From the NCBI RefSeq assembly GCF_003583365.1, contig NZ_QXED01000003.1, forward strand, positions 884,718-948,717: a DNA stretch of 64,000 bases, written 5' to 3'. Positions 1 to 7,844 of the stretch are shown here, in pieces. The position numbers were made by a program, and so were the translations under genes. This stretch comes from Fibrisoma montanum (GTDB taxonomy: Bacteria; Bacteroidota; Bacteroidia; Cytophagales; Spirosomataceae). The notes beneath the pieces were generated by a model. The model was not told the DNA's origin and made no database searches. It saw nothing but the letters and a program-made list of their open reading frames with translations. How positions within the stretch are numbered: position 1 is the stretch's first letter; every line of letters begins with the position of its first letter.

Positions 1-27
1 AGCCCCTGCCTGGTCCCGGCTGACCCG

Positions 28-738
28 TTATGGTACGTCGGTGAACCGGTAGCCTATGCCCCAGGTGGTCAGGATGTACGCAGGCTGCGTATAATCGGGC
101 TCAATTTTGTTTCGCAGGCGATTGATGTGGGCCGTCAGCGTATGTTCGTAGCCGTCGAACTGATACCCCCACACCTGTTTGAGCAGATCGTTGCGTCGGT
201 AGCTTTTGCCCGGATTGGCCGCCAGCAACGCCAGCAGGTCAAACTCTTTAGGAGTCAGGTCAATCCGGTTGCCGCTGATTGTCACAATCCGGGCCGCTAC
301 ATCGATTCGCATCGGGCCGTGTACAAGCGCCTGCCGGGACGTATGGATCGCGTTGGTGGAGAGACTGCTCCGGCGCAGTACAGACCGTATTCGTGCCATA
401 ACCTCAGCAATCCCGAATGGCTGGGTCAGGTAGTCATCGGCTCCGGCTTCCAGTCCTTCCACTTTGTCGGCCTCCCGGGCCGTTGCGGTCAGCATCATAA
501 TGGGCATTTGCTGGTCGAACCGGCGAATCTGCCGACAGATTTCCAGACCACTCATGTCAATAGCGTGGCTGTTCAGAATGCACAGATCGACAGGTTGCTC
601 GGCGATCAGTGAAAGGCCAGCCTGTCCGGAGTTGGTGCTGAGGAGGTTAGCTGGCAGCTGGTAGAGGTGAGGGCGGATCGTATTGACAATCCAGGCATCG
701 TTGTCGATAACCAGCACTTTCCTGGGGTGAGGTTTCAT
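28..738 (-). CDS. OmpR/PhoB-family response regulator with degenerate receiver
   Basis: A 236-residue protein with an N-terminal receiver domain (about 5-120) and a C-terminal winged-helix DNA-binding domain (about 140-232, ending in the typical GIGYRF hairpin). It should be a transcription factor. The acidic pocket (D12, D14) and the conserved Thr (T84) are present. The position that normally carries the phospho-acceptor Asp is Asn (N56, in DLCILNSHAIDMSG), and the invariant Lys before Pro-Phe is Gln (Q106, in LTQPF). Canonical Asp phosphorylation is therefore unlikely; this is read from the sequence, while the consequence is inferred. No histidine kinase is adjacent. It is the last gene of a minus-strand run that includes glycan enzymes and may regulate that run. 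The family call is secure; the signal it senses is unknown. Confidence 0.93.
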   Translation of the reverse strand: MKPHPRKVLVIDNDAWIVNTIRPHLYQLPANLLSTNSGQAGLSLIAEQPVDLCILNSHAIDMSGLEICRQIRRFDQQMPIMMLTATAREADKVEGLEAGADDYLTQPFGIAEVMARIRSVLRRSSLSTNAIHTSRQALVHGPMRIDVAARIVTISGNRIDLTPKEFDLLALLAANPGKSYRRNDLLKQVWGYQFDGYEHTLTAHINRLRNKIEPDYTQPAYILTTWGIGYRFTDVP

Positions 739-783
739 AGCGTTAGGGTCGGTTAGAGGAAAAGGATTTACCAGACTGTCCGT

Positions 784-1196
784 TTAAAGCGGTATGAATT
801 GCAGCGTCTTCCGGTGTAAATTATCCAGGATAACGCCCTGCGGATGAGTGTCGGTTAGGCGGATTGGGAACCGGTACAAACCAGGCGCATTAAGTTGCCA
901 ACCGGTTGCTACTCCCCTTTTTCCCGACGGCACACCACCGCCAGTGGCACCTCGAACGGCTAGCGTACCCGGATTCCGATCTGCCGCTCAGTTCCATCTG
1001 CCAACTGACGCAGGCTGAGTACCAGCCTATCCGTTCTGGCCGGGCGCACAAGAACCGGTAAGGCACCGGGCAGGGGCGGACGAACCGGCTCCTGTTGCTG
1101 CGGAGAGCGGTACGCCAGCAGGGCCGCCACAAGGCCAACCGGCAGGGCCAGCACCAGCCAGATGGTGCGATGAGCGCGTCGAAGGGTTGGAGTCAT
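784..1196 (-). pseudogene. Broken small membrane-anchored protein (in-frame stop plus frameshift)
   Basis: An ATG at 1196 opens a 78-codon frame: a short basic N-terminus, a transmembrane helix (about residues 12-29) and a Pro-rich linker, ending at TAG 960-962. The reading continues plausibly after the stop (PFEVPLAVVCREKG). It then needs one extra base in the G-run near 912-923 to reach a third frame that ends in QGVILDNLHRKTLQFIPL at TAA 784-786. Repaired, the product would be about 139 residues: one membrane helix plus a small beta-rich domain. I infer a decayed gene with two lesions. Alternatively it is a genuine 78-residue protein, with the downstream similarity to coding sequence due to chance. 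It lies 19 bases after the 67-residue gene, as expected in an operon. I do not recognise the family. Confidence 0.5.
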
Positions 1197-1215
1197 AGCA
1201 TTAAGTGGTTGAAAG

Positions 1216-1419
1216 TCAATTATCTGACCGCCACAGCTTCCATAACAGTAGTGGCCACAAAGCGACCGATGCCGGCCACAACAGCAGCCTGAGCATAACG
1301 GGCATCTGGTGCGCTTCGGGATCAAGACGGGCGGCTCCCCAACCGGCAAAATACACCCCGAACACCGCGCCAGAAACGAGGTAGCCATAGAAGAGAGTAA
1401 CAAGCAGTTCGACAGACAT
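1216..1419 (-). CDS. Small two-helix membrane protein, unknown function
   Basis: A 67-residue hydrophobic protein with two predicted membrane helices (about 5-25 and 42-60) separated by a short loop with PEAHQMP. Its start codon overlaps the last base of the upstream aquaporin stop (ATG/TGA style junction at 1419), so the two are probably translationally coupled. The pseudogene at 784-1196 follows 19 bases downstream. Length, hydrophobicity and tight packing support a real gene. I do not recognise a family and assign no function. Confidence 0.7.
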   Translation of the reverse strand: MSVELLVTLFYGYLVSGAVFGVYFAGWGAARLDPEAHQMPVMLRLLLWPASVALWPLLLWKLWRSDN

Positions 1420-2261
1420 TATGATTCGTTTGATGGATGTTCAATGAGGTGTTTACCGGGGCCGTCTTCGGCCCACCACAGCACTTCGTACGTCTGGCAA
1501 CCGTTGCGCTGCCCCGACAGGTGCATGGCCATCGACCGGCATTCCCCGTAACGCCGGCGGTACTGCCGCCGATACAGCCAGCCGGCCAGCGACATGCCCG
1601 CAATCGGCCCGACGAAATAAATCCAGAGGGCCGTCCAGACACCGGCCGACATCGCCGAGCTGACCGTCCGCGCCGGATTGATGCTCATGCCCGAATACGG
1701 GGCTTCAACCGTGATGTACACCGCCACGAGTACCCCCACAAAATAGCCCGTGTACGGGGCCAGTCGCCGGGAATTGCTAAGGGCCAGCACCATCGACAGC
1801 ATCAGGAACGACATGCCGAATTCAAACGCCAGCGCGATCCAGACCCCCGTTTCGCCGGGCACCGTGGCTACGTGGTTCACCGTTGGGTGGGTCATAAAGT
1901 ACGGGATAAGGTGGTGCAGGAGGGCAATGGCCAGCACTCCACCCACAAACTGGGCGACGATATAGGCCAGCGCATCGGGTAGCGCAATCCGGTTCAGCCG
2001 CCACTGGGCAATGGTCACGGCCGGATTCAGGTGCGCCCCCGACAGCTTGCCCCAGCGGGAATAGATCAGACTGATCGCGGTCAGGCCCATAGCGAAGCCA
2101 ATCAGCGCCCGGCGCAGCAACGGCGAGGGAACAGCCCCCCGAACCGGAAAGGCTGGATGCTCAATCAGGATCACGACAAAGGAAGCCATGAGCATGAACG
2201 TACCCAAAGCCCACGCTTCAATCAGGTAAACAGGCCATTTTTTGCGGAGAGTCGGTGCCAT
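1419..2261 (-). CDS. MIP-family channel (aquaporin/glycerol facilitator-like)
   Basis: A 280-residue integral membrane protein with six hydrophobic segments and both half-helix NPA signatures of the major intrinsic protein family: GAHLNPAVT near residue 80 and SINPARTVSSA near 195, the second with the usual Arg of the selectivity filter. It should conduct water or small neutral solutes across the inner membrane. A C-terminal extension of about 45 residues (CRSMAMHLSGQRNGCQTYEV...) is cytoplasmic-looking and unusual in length. The gene starts 10 bases after the debranching-enzyme stop and overlaps the next small gene, so it is in the glycan operon. Water versus polyol preference cannot be read from the sequence. 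Confidence 0.92.
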   Translation of the reverse strand: MAPTLRKKWPVYLIEAWALGTFMLMASFVVILIEHPAFPVRGAVPSPLLRRALIGFAMGLTAISLIYSRWGKLSGAHLNPAVTIAQWRLNRIALPDALAYIVAQFVGGVLAIALLHHLIPYFMTHPTVNHVATVPGETGVWIALAFEFGMSFLMLSMVLALSNSRRLAPYTGYFVGVLVAVYITVEAPYSGMSINPARTVSSAMSAGVWTALWIYFVGPIAGMSLAGWLYRRQYRRRYGECRSMAMHLSGQRNGCQTYEVLWWAEDGPGKHLIEHPSNES

Positions 2262-2271
2262 GCGTAACCGG

Positions 2272-4251
2272 TTAACGTAGCGGATAATCGGACAGCAGCT
2301 TGATGATTGCGCCCGTTGACCAGGCCTGATGCACCGTTCCGCGGCCCCGTTTCGGGTGCAGCCCGTCGAAAATTTCCGAGATACCGAACAGGCAGTCGTT
2401 TTCGTAAAAATGCTGCTTCAGGGTATCCAGTTCGGCATACATCCGACGTTTGGCGGCTTCCGACTGACCATGGATGCGCAGATACGCCTGCCAGTATTCG
2501 CCGAGCAGAAACGGCCAGACGGTTCCCTGGTGGTAGGCCGTATCGCGCAGCCAGGGATCACCGCCGTACATGGCCACAAACGCCGGATCCTGGGGCGACA
2601 GTGTCCGCAGGCCGAGGGGGGTGTAGAGGTGCTGCTCGACCGTAGTGAGTACCTGCTGCTGCGCGTGGGGATTCAGCAGCGGGAATGGTAAACTCAGGGC
2701 GTAGATCTGATTGGGCCGGATGCTGGCATCGGGGGCGCTGCCGGGTTTGACAACGTCGTTCAGATAGCCCTGCTCGTTCCAGAAGTACGGGGAAAAGTTT
2801 TCTTCGAATCGCCGAAGCAGCAGGACGTAGAAGTCGGGCTTTTTACGAAGCTGTTTGGCGAAGAAAATGGTAATCTGGAGCGCATTGTACCAGAGCGCGT
2901 TGATCTCGACGGGGCAACCGTGCCGGGGCGTCACGACGAAATCGCCGACCCGGGCATCCATCCAGGTCAGTTGTACGTTCCCCTTGCCCCCGTAAAGCAA
3001 CCCCTCGTCGGTCACGTGGATACCGTAGCGGGTTCCGGCACGGTGGGCGTCGAGAATTGTCAGCAGGTGGTCAAAATGCTGTTCGATAAACGATACGTCG
3101 TCGAAGCGCAGGTAGTACTCGTAAAGGGCCACAAACAGCCAGAGCGTTGCATCGATGGTGTTGTATTCGACGGGGTCCTGGTTGTTGTCCGGGAAGCGGT
3201 TGGGTAACATCCCATCGTCGAGATACAGGAAAAACGTACTCAGAATCCGCTGGGCCATCTGCTGCTGGCCGAGCGAAATGCACAGACCGCGCAGGGCAAT
3301 CATCGTGTCGCGGCCCCAATCCGTAAACCAGTGGTAACCCGCGATTATGGTTTCGCTCTGGGACGCCGGAACGCCGGCCGCCGACGTTCCGGTGGTTACT
3401 TTCCGTTGCACGATGAACTGATTGGCCGACACGACGAGGTCCTGCAAAAACTGGTCGGACTGCGTACAGCGGAGCGTCTGGATCCGTTTGATTTCCGACG
3501 CCCGCAACGCATCGGGTGAACTGGCCAGAAAGCGCTCATCGGTCGAAAACGTAAGAAAACATTCGTCGCCGGGTTCCAGACGCACTTCCACGAAACCCAC
3601 CGAATAGGCATCTTCCAGGTAGTCAAGCCCCCGCTGCTGCTCTTCGCGGTAGCTGAAGCGGTTGTACCACGCCCGCGACTCGATAAACACCCCGGCCGAA
3701 AAAGCGACGTAGAGCGGATCGGCACCAAAGTGCGCGTAAAGTTTCAGCAGGCCCTCCCGTCGTTCGAGGTAATAGTTGAAGTAATCGCTACGGTGGAACA
3801 GGCTGTGGTAATCGCGGTGAACGAACAGCGGATTCAGCCGCAGCGTAACGGCCTGATGGCCCATGTTCTGGTACGCAACAACAGTCGTGTTGGCGGTCTG
3901 CACCATAAATACCGTTTTGGCAATAGTCTGGCCGCCAACCTGGTAGATCCACCTCGGCAGGGGCAACCGCTCAAACGACACCAGATACCGCCAGCCCTGC
4001 GGATGGACCACTTCGACGTACTGGTTGCTCGACAGCTCGGTCGTAGCCTGATCGGTAAAGAGCGTTTCCTCGACCTTCGATACCAGCACCTGCCGGTCGG
4101 TGGGTGGGTTCCGGGCCGCCACCAGCAGACCATGGTAGCGCCGGGAGTTGGCCCCGGCCAGTGTGCTGCCGGCATACCCGCCGAGGCCGTTGGTTATCAG
4201 CCATTCCCGCTCGGCGAGGTGTTCGAAATTACTGTTCAGAAAGTAGTACAT
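2272..4251 (-). CDS. Glycogen debranching-type enzyme (amylo-alpha-1,6-glucosidase family)
   Basis: A 659-residue protein with the two-domain layout of bacterial glycogen debranching enzymes. The N-terminal beta domain begins with EWLITNGLGGYAGSTLAGANSRRYHG, a typical opening for this family. The C-terminal (alpha/alpha)6 domain starts near residue 300 and carries GYHWFTDWGRDTMIALRGL and a late WSTGAI segment. It should hydrolyse alpha-1,6 branch stubs of glycogen or related alpha-glucans. There is no signal peptide, so it is cytoplasmic. It sits 6 bases after the GH63-like gene and 10 bases before the channel gene, so it is one transcription unit. Exact linkage specificity is inferred from the family. 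Confidence 0.9.
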   Translation of the reverse strand: MYYFLNSNFEHLAEREWLITNGLGGYAGSTLAGANSRRYHGLLVAARNPPTDRQVLVSKVEETLFTDQATTELSSNQYVEVVHPQGWRYLVSFERLPLPRWIYQVGGQTIAKTVFMVQTANTTVVAYQNMGHQAVTLRLNPLFVHRDYHSLFHRSDYFNYYLERREGLLKLYAHFGADPLYVAFSAGVFIESRAWYNRFSYREEQQRGLDYLEDAYSVGFVEVRLEPGDECFLTFSTDERFLASSPDALRASEIKRIQTLRCTQSDQFLQDLVVSANQFIVQRKVTTGTSAAGVPASQSETIIAGYHWFTDWGRDTMIALRGLCISLGQQQMAQRILSTFFLYLDDGMLPNRFPDNNQDPVEYNTIDATLWLFVALYEYYLRFDDVSFIEQHFDHLLTILDAHRAGTRYGIHVTDEGLLYGGKGNVQLTWMDARVGDFVVTPRHGCPVEINALWYNALQITIFFAKQLRKKPDFYVLLLRRFEENFSPYFWNEQGYLNDVVKPGSAPDASIRPNQIYALSLPFPLLNPHAQQQVLTTVEQHLYTPLGLRTLSPQDPAFVAMYGGDPWLRDTAYHQGTVWPFLLGEYWQAYLRIHGQSEAAKRRMYAELDTLKQHFYENDCLFGISEIFDGLHPKRGRGTVHQAWSTGAIIKLLSDYPLR

Positions 4252-4257
4252 GGCCGA

Positions 4258-6921
4258 TCAGGAGACGACAGGGGCCGGTTGCCGACTGACTGTCTTGATA
4301 AAAACCTGATCGATGAGATGCGCTACAACACCCGTCCAGCCGGTCTGGTGCGACGCGCCCACGCCCCGCCCGGTATCCCCGTGAAAATACTCGTAGAACA
4401 GCACCAGATCCCGGAAGTGCGGATCGTCGCGGTAAACGGCATCCCAACCGTGGATGGGTCGATTGCCGTCGGCCCCCGGCCGGAACAGACCAACCAGCCG
4501 TTCGGTCAGGGCTTCGGCTACCCGCCCGAGCGTCATGAACTGACCACTACCGGTAGGAAACTCGACCTGAAGGGACTGACCATAATACCGGTCATACTGC
4601 CGAAGCGCCTGCACCAGCAGGTAGTTCATCGGCATCCAGATCGGTCCGCGCCAGTTGGAGTTTCCGCCGAACGCGCCCGTCGTTGATTCACCGGGATCGT
4701 AGCGCAACCCGAACTGCTCGCCATTGATGTCGACCTGATACCCCCGTTCATGGACTCTGGAGATACTCCGAATACCGCCTGGCGCCAGAAATTCGTCTTC
4801 GTCGAGCATCGCCTGCAACAGCCGCTGCAACCGCCGGGGTGGAATCAGCGACAGCAGGATCTGATCCGGTTCGGCAGCGTCGACCACCTGATACTTTACA
4901 ATCTTGGCGCGGTATTCGGCAAACCACCTGAGCCGGAACGTGAAGTCGGGGGCGTTATCAAAATGACTCATGTCTAGCGGCAGCACGGCAAAGAGAGTCG
5001 ACAACCCCACCAGCGACCGTACTTTGAGGGGAATGTGCCGGCCGTCGGGCAGGGCCAGTACGTCGTAGAAAAATCCTTCGCGCTCATCCCAGGACCCCGA
5101 CATATCCGGGTCCTGCGTGATGCGGTTGAGGGATTCGGCGATGTACACGAAGTGTTCGAAGAACTTGGTAGCCATATCCTCGTAGGCCGCATCGTGCCGG
5201 GTGATCTCCAGCGCAATTTCGAGCATGTTGAGGCAGTACATCCCCATCCAGGCAGTACCATCGGCCTGCACGAGCCGTCCTCCGCCGGGAATGGCCGCGC
5301 TTCGGTCGAACACGCCGATGTTGTCCAGCCCCAGAAACCCGCCTTCAAATACATTCTTTCCGTGCGTATCCTTCCGGTTGACCCACCACGTGAAATTGAG
5401 ACTGAGTTTATGGAAGGCCTTTTTCAGAAAAACGATGTCCGAAACGCCCCGTCTGGCCTTTTCAATCTGATACACCTGCCAGCAGGCCCAGGCATGCACG
5501 GGCGGGTTGACGTCGCCAAACGCCCATTCGTAGGCCGGAATCTGGCCGTTGGGGTGCATGTACCACTCCCGCAGAAACAGGAGCAACTGCTGCTTGGCAA
5601 AGCCGGGGTCGATCATCGCCAGCGGAACGCAGTGAAACGCCAGGTCCCAGGCCGCGTACCAGGGGTACTCCCATTTGTCGGGCATGGAGATAATGTCTTC
5701 GTTGTTGAGCGACTCCCACTGGTGGTTGCGGCCCGTCCGGCGACTGGCGGGTGGTGTCGGCTGCCCCGGATCGCCCGCCAGCCAGCGCGGAATATCGATG
5801 TGGTAATACTGCTTCGACCAGAGCATCCCCGCAAAGGCCTGCCGCTGGATGTTGGCCAGTTCAGGATTCGTGTGCGACGCCACAAACTGGCTGTAAAAGC
5901 CATCCGACTCCTGCCGGCGCAGGTCGATCAGCTCATCAAACCCGTCGAATGGCTCAGTCACTACGTCTGCACTCAGCCGCAGACAAACCGTCGCGCTGGC
6001 GCCACCCGCTATCCGCAGGGCGTACATCGGTGCAAACTTGGTACCGGCCGTTCGCCCGTCCATCCAGTCGAAATCGTGGTTGATTACGGCCCGGTGAAAC
6101 GCATCCTTCACGAACGGGGATGGGTTAGGAAAGCCGTATACGCGTTCGTTGTTGGTTTCGTTTTCGGTGAAGAGGGTACGCTGGGCGGGCTGGAAATAGA
6201 ACTGATACGTACCCAGTTCTTCGTGCCTGGCCCGAACGTGCCCCACCGGATCGTGGGCAATCAAGGACAGATTCGGCTTTTCGGCCATCTGACCAAACGA
6301 CCACAGGTTCCGGAACCAGAGCGTCGGCAGCAGCGTCAGTTCAGCAGGATCAGCCGCCCGGTTGTGGACCGTAATCCGGATCAGTATGTCGTCTTCGGCC
6401 GCTTTGGCGTACTCGGTCACTACGTCGAAGTACCGGCTGTCCTGAAACACGCCCGTATCGAGCAGCTCATATTCCGGTTCGTGCCGCCCCCGGCTGCGGT
6501 TAGTATGTACCAGGTCGGCATAGGGAAACTCGCGTTGCGGGTACTTGTACAAATGCTTCATGTACGAGTGCGTGGGGGTGCTGTCGAGGTAATAGTACAA
6601 CTCCTTCACATCTTCACCATGATTGCCTTCGGGGCCGGTCAGACCGAACAGCCGCTCTTTCAGGATGGGGTCGCGACCGTTCCAGAGCGCCAGCGCAAAA
6701 CACAGCCGCTGCCGGTCGTCGGAGATACCGGCCAGCCCATCTTCACCCCAGCGGTATGCCCTCGACCGGGCGTGATCGTGCGGGAAATAGTCCCAGGCGG
6801 TGCCGTGGGGGCTGTAGTCTTCGCGGACGGTACCCCACTGCCGTTCAGACAGGTAGGGGCCCCACTTTCGCCAGGTGAGTCCGGCTTCAATACGTTCTTG
6901 TTCAGGGGATGGATTAGTCAT
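4258..6921 (-). CDS. GH63-like glucosidase (MGH1-type glycosidase)
   Basis: An 887-residue protein with a large (alpha/alpha)6-barrel glycosidase of the GH63 type, as in bacterial relatives of mannosyl-oligosaccharide glucosidase. Supporting segments are SERQWGTVREDYSPHGTAWDYFPHDHARSRAYRWGEDG near the start, EYPWYAAWDLAFHCVPLAMIDP in the middle and GGNSNWRGPIWMPMNYLL late. No signal peptide is visible, so it is probably cytosolic and acts on alpha-glucosides. It is followed by the debranching enzyme after 6 bases, which suggests joint trimming of alpha-glucans to glucose. The start at 6921 is the first good ATG, with ordinary intergenic sequence before it. The substrate is inferred. Confidence 0.88.
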   Translation of the reverse strand: MTNPSPEQERIEAGLTWRKWGPYLSERQWGTVREDYSPHGTAWDYFPHDHARSRAYRWGEDGLAGISDDRQRLCFALALWNGRDPILKERLFGLTGPEGNHGEDVKELYYYLDSTPTHSYMKHLYKYPQREFPYADLVHTNRSRGRHEPEYELLDTGVFQDSRYFDVVTEYAKAAEDDILIRITVHNRAADPAELTLLPTLWFRNLWSFGQMAEKPNLSLIAHDPVGHVRARHEELGTYQFYFQPAQRTLFTENETNNERVYGFPNPSPFVKDAFHRAVINHDFDWMDGRTAGTKFAPMYALRIAGGASATVCLRLSADVVTEPFDGFDELIDLRRQESDGFYSQFVASHTNPELANIQRQAFAGMLWSKQYYHIDIPRWLAGDPGQPTPPASRRTGRNHQWESLNNEDIISMPDKWEYPWYAAWDLAFHCVPLAMIDPGFAKQQLLLFLREWYMHPNGQIPAYEWAFGDVNPPVHAWACWQVYQIEKARRGVSDIVFLKKAFHKLSLNFTWWVNRKDTHGKNVFEGGFLGLDNIGVFDRSAAIPGGGRLVQADGTAWMGMYCLNMLEIALEITRHDAAYEDMATKFFEHFVYIAESLNRITQDPDMSGSWDEREGFFYDVLALPDGRHIPLKVRSLVGLSTLFAVLPLDMSHFDNAPDFTFRLRWFAEYRAKIVKYQVVDAAEPDQILLSLIPPRRLQRLLQAMLDEDEFLAPGGIRSISRVHERGYQVDINGEQFGLRYDPGESTTGAFGGNSNWRGPIWMPMNYLLVQALRQYDRYYGQSLQVEFPTGSGQFMTLGRVAEALTERLVGLFRPGADGNRPIHGWDAVYRDDPHFRDLVLFYEYFHGDTGRGVGASHQTGWTGVVAHLIDQVFIKTVSRQPAPVVS

Positions 6922-6971
6922 ACAGTTGGAAGGTTTATACGGCGACCGCCGGGCCGGTCTTTACTAGTCAG

Positions 6972-7787
6972 TTACCCGTTATCTTCAAATCCGGGATAAA
7001 GCGCCATACCGCCGTCGACGACGATGGTCTGACCGTGAATATAATCAGCCTCGTCGGATGCGAGCCACGCCACCACGGCACCAATGTCCGATGTTTCACC
7101 AATTCGTTTGTACGGGATCAGTTTAAGCAGGTGATTCAGCGACTGAGGGGTTTCCCAGGCGCCCCGGTTGATGGGCGTCCGAATCGCCCCGGGGGCTACA
7201 CTGTTTACCCGGACTTTGTACTCGCCCAGTTCCTGCGCAATCGACTTCATGAGCAGCATCACCCCTCCTTTCGAAGCCGCGTAGTTGGCATGGCCCGCCC
7301 ACGGAATGAACTCATGTACCGAACTCATACAAATGATTTTACCGGTCGCCTGCGACACCTCCGGCCGTGGCCCCCGGCGCAGAAACTCGCGGGCCGCTTC
7401 GCGGGCGCACAGAAACTGTCCCGTCAGGTTCACGTCCAGTACAAACCGCCACTGCGCCAGGGTCATATCGACAAATAACGAATCTTTCTGTAAACCGGCA
7501 TTATTTACCAGAATATCAACCGTCCCGAATGCCTCGATTGTTTGCGCAAACAGCTGCTGTACCTGATCTTCCTGGCTGATATCGGCCTGCACCAGCAGTA
7601 CCTGCCCGTCGTCGGCGCGGATGATACCGGCCACGTCTTCGGCCCCGGCGGGGTTGCCGATGTAATTAACGACGACGTTGGCACCTTCGCGGGCCAGGGC
7701 AATGGCACAGGCCCGGCCAATACCCGAACTCGCGCCGGTGATAATGGCCGTCTGCCCGACAAGCCGCTGATTTGGTTTTTGATACAT
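6972..7787 (-). CDS. SDR-family dehydrogenase, glucose 1-dehydrogenase-like
   Basis: A 271-residue short-chain dehydrogenase. It has the cofactor motif TGASSGIG near residue 19, NNAG near 95, a catalytic Ser in the CMSSVHEF stretch, and YAASKGG giving the Tyr-x-x-x-Lys pair. The C-terminus (GQTIVVDGGMALYPG) is typical of glucose/ribitol 1-dehydrogenase-like members. The enzyme would oxidise glucose to glucono-lactone with NAD(P). It lies 50 bases upstream of the GH63 gene and just downstream of an SMP-30/gluconolactonase gene, which supports a glucose-oxidation role, but many SDRs look alike. Cytoplasmic. Confidence 0.9.
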   Translation of the reverse strand: MYQKPNQRLVGQTAIITGASSGIGRACAIALAREGANVVVNYIGNPAGAEDVAGIIRADDGQVLLVQADISQEDQVQQLFAQTIEAFGTVDILVNNAGLQKDSLFVDMTLAQWRFVLDVNLTGQFLCAREAAREFLRRGPRPEVSQATGKIICMSSVHEFIPWAGHANYAASKGGVMLLMKSIAQELGEYKVRVNSVAPGAIRTPINRGAWETPQSLNHLLKLIPYKRIGETSDIGAVVAWLASDEADYIHGQTIVVDGGMALYPGFEDNG

Positions 7788-7844
7788 GAGGTGTTGGGAG
7801 TGAATTGATTGAACCCGGCTGGCAAGCCCGGCTCGTCCTGAAAT

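Noticed and set aside
960..962. Programmed readthrough or unusual amino acid at TAG
   Set aside because: A second lesion (frameshift near 912-923) is needed to continue, so decay is simpler than recoding.
3730..4686. Plus-strand frame of 318 codons
   Set aside because: Antisense across the debranching enzyme and GH63 genes; no protein features.
5035..6999. Long plus-strand frame of 654 codons
   Set aside because: It lies antisense to the GH63-like gene, follows its codon pattern in mirror, and has no recognisable domains; a shadow of GC-rich coding DNA.
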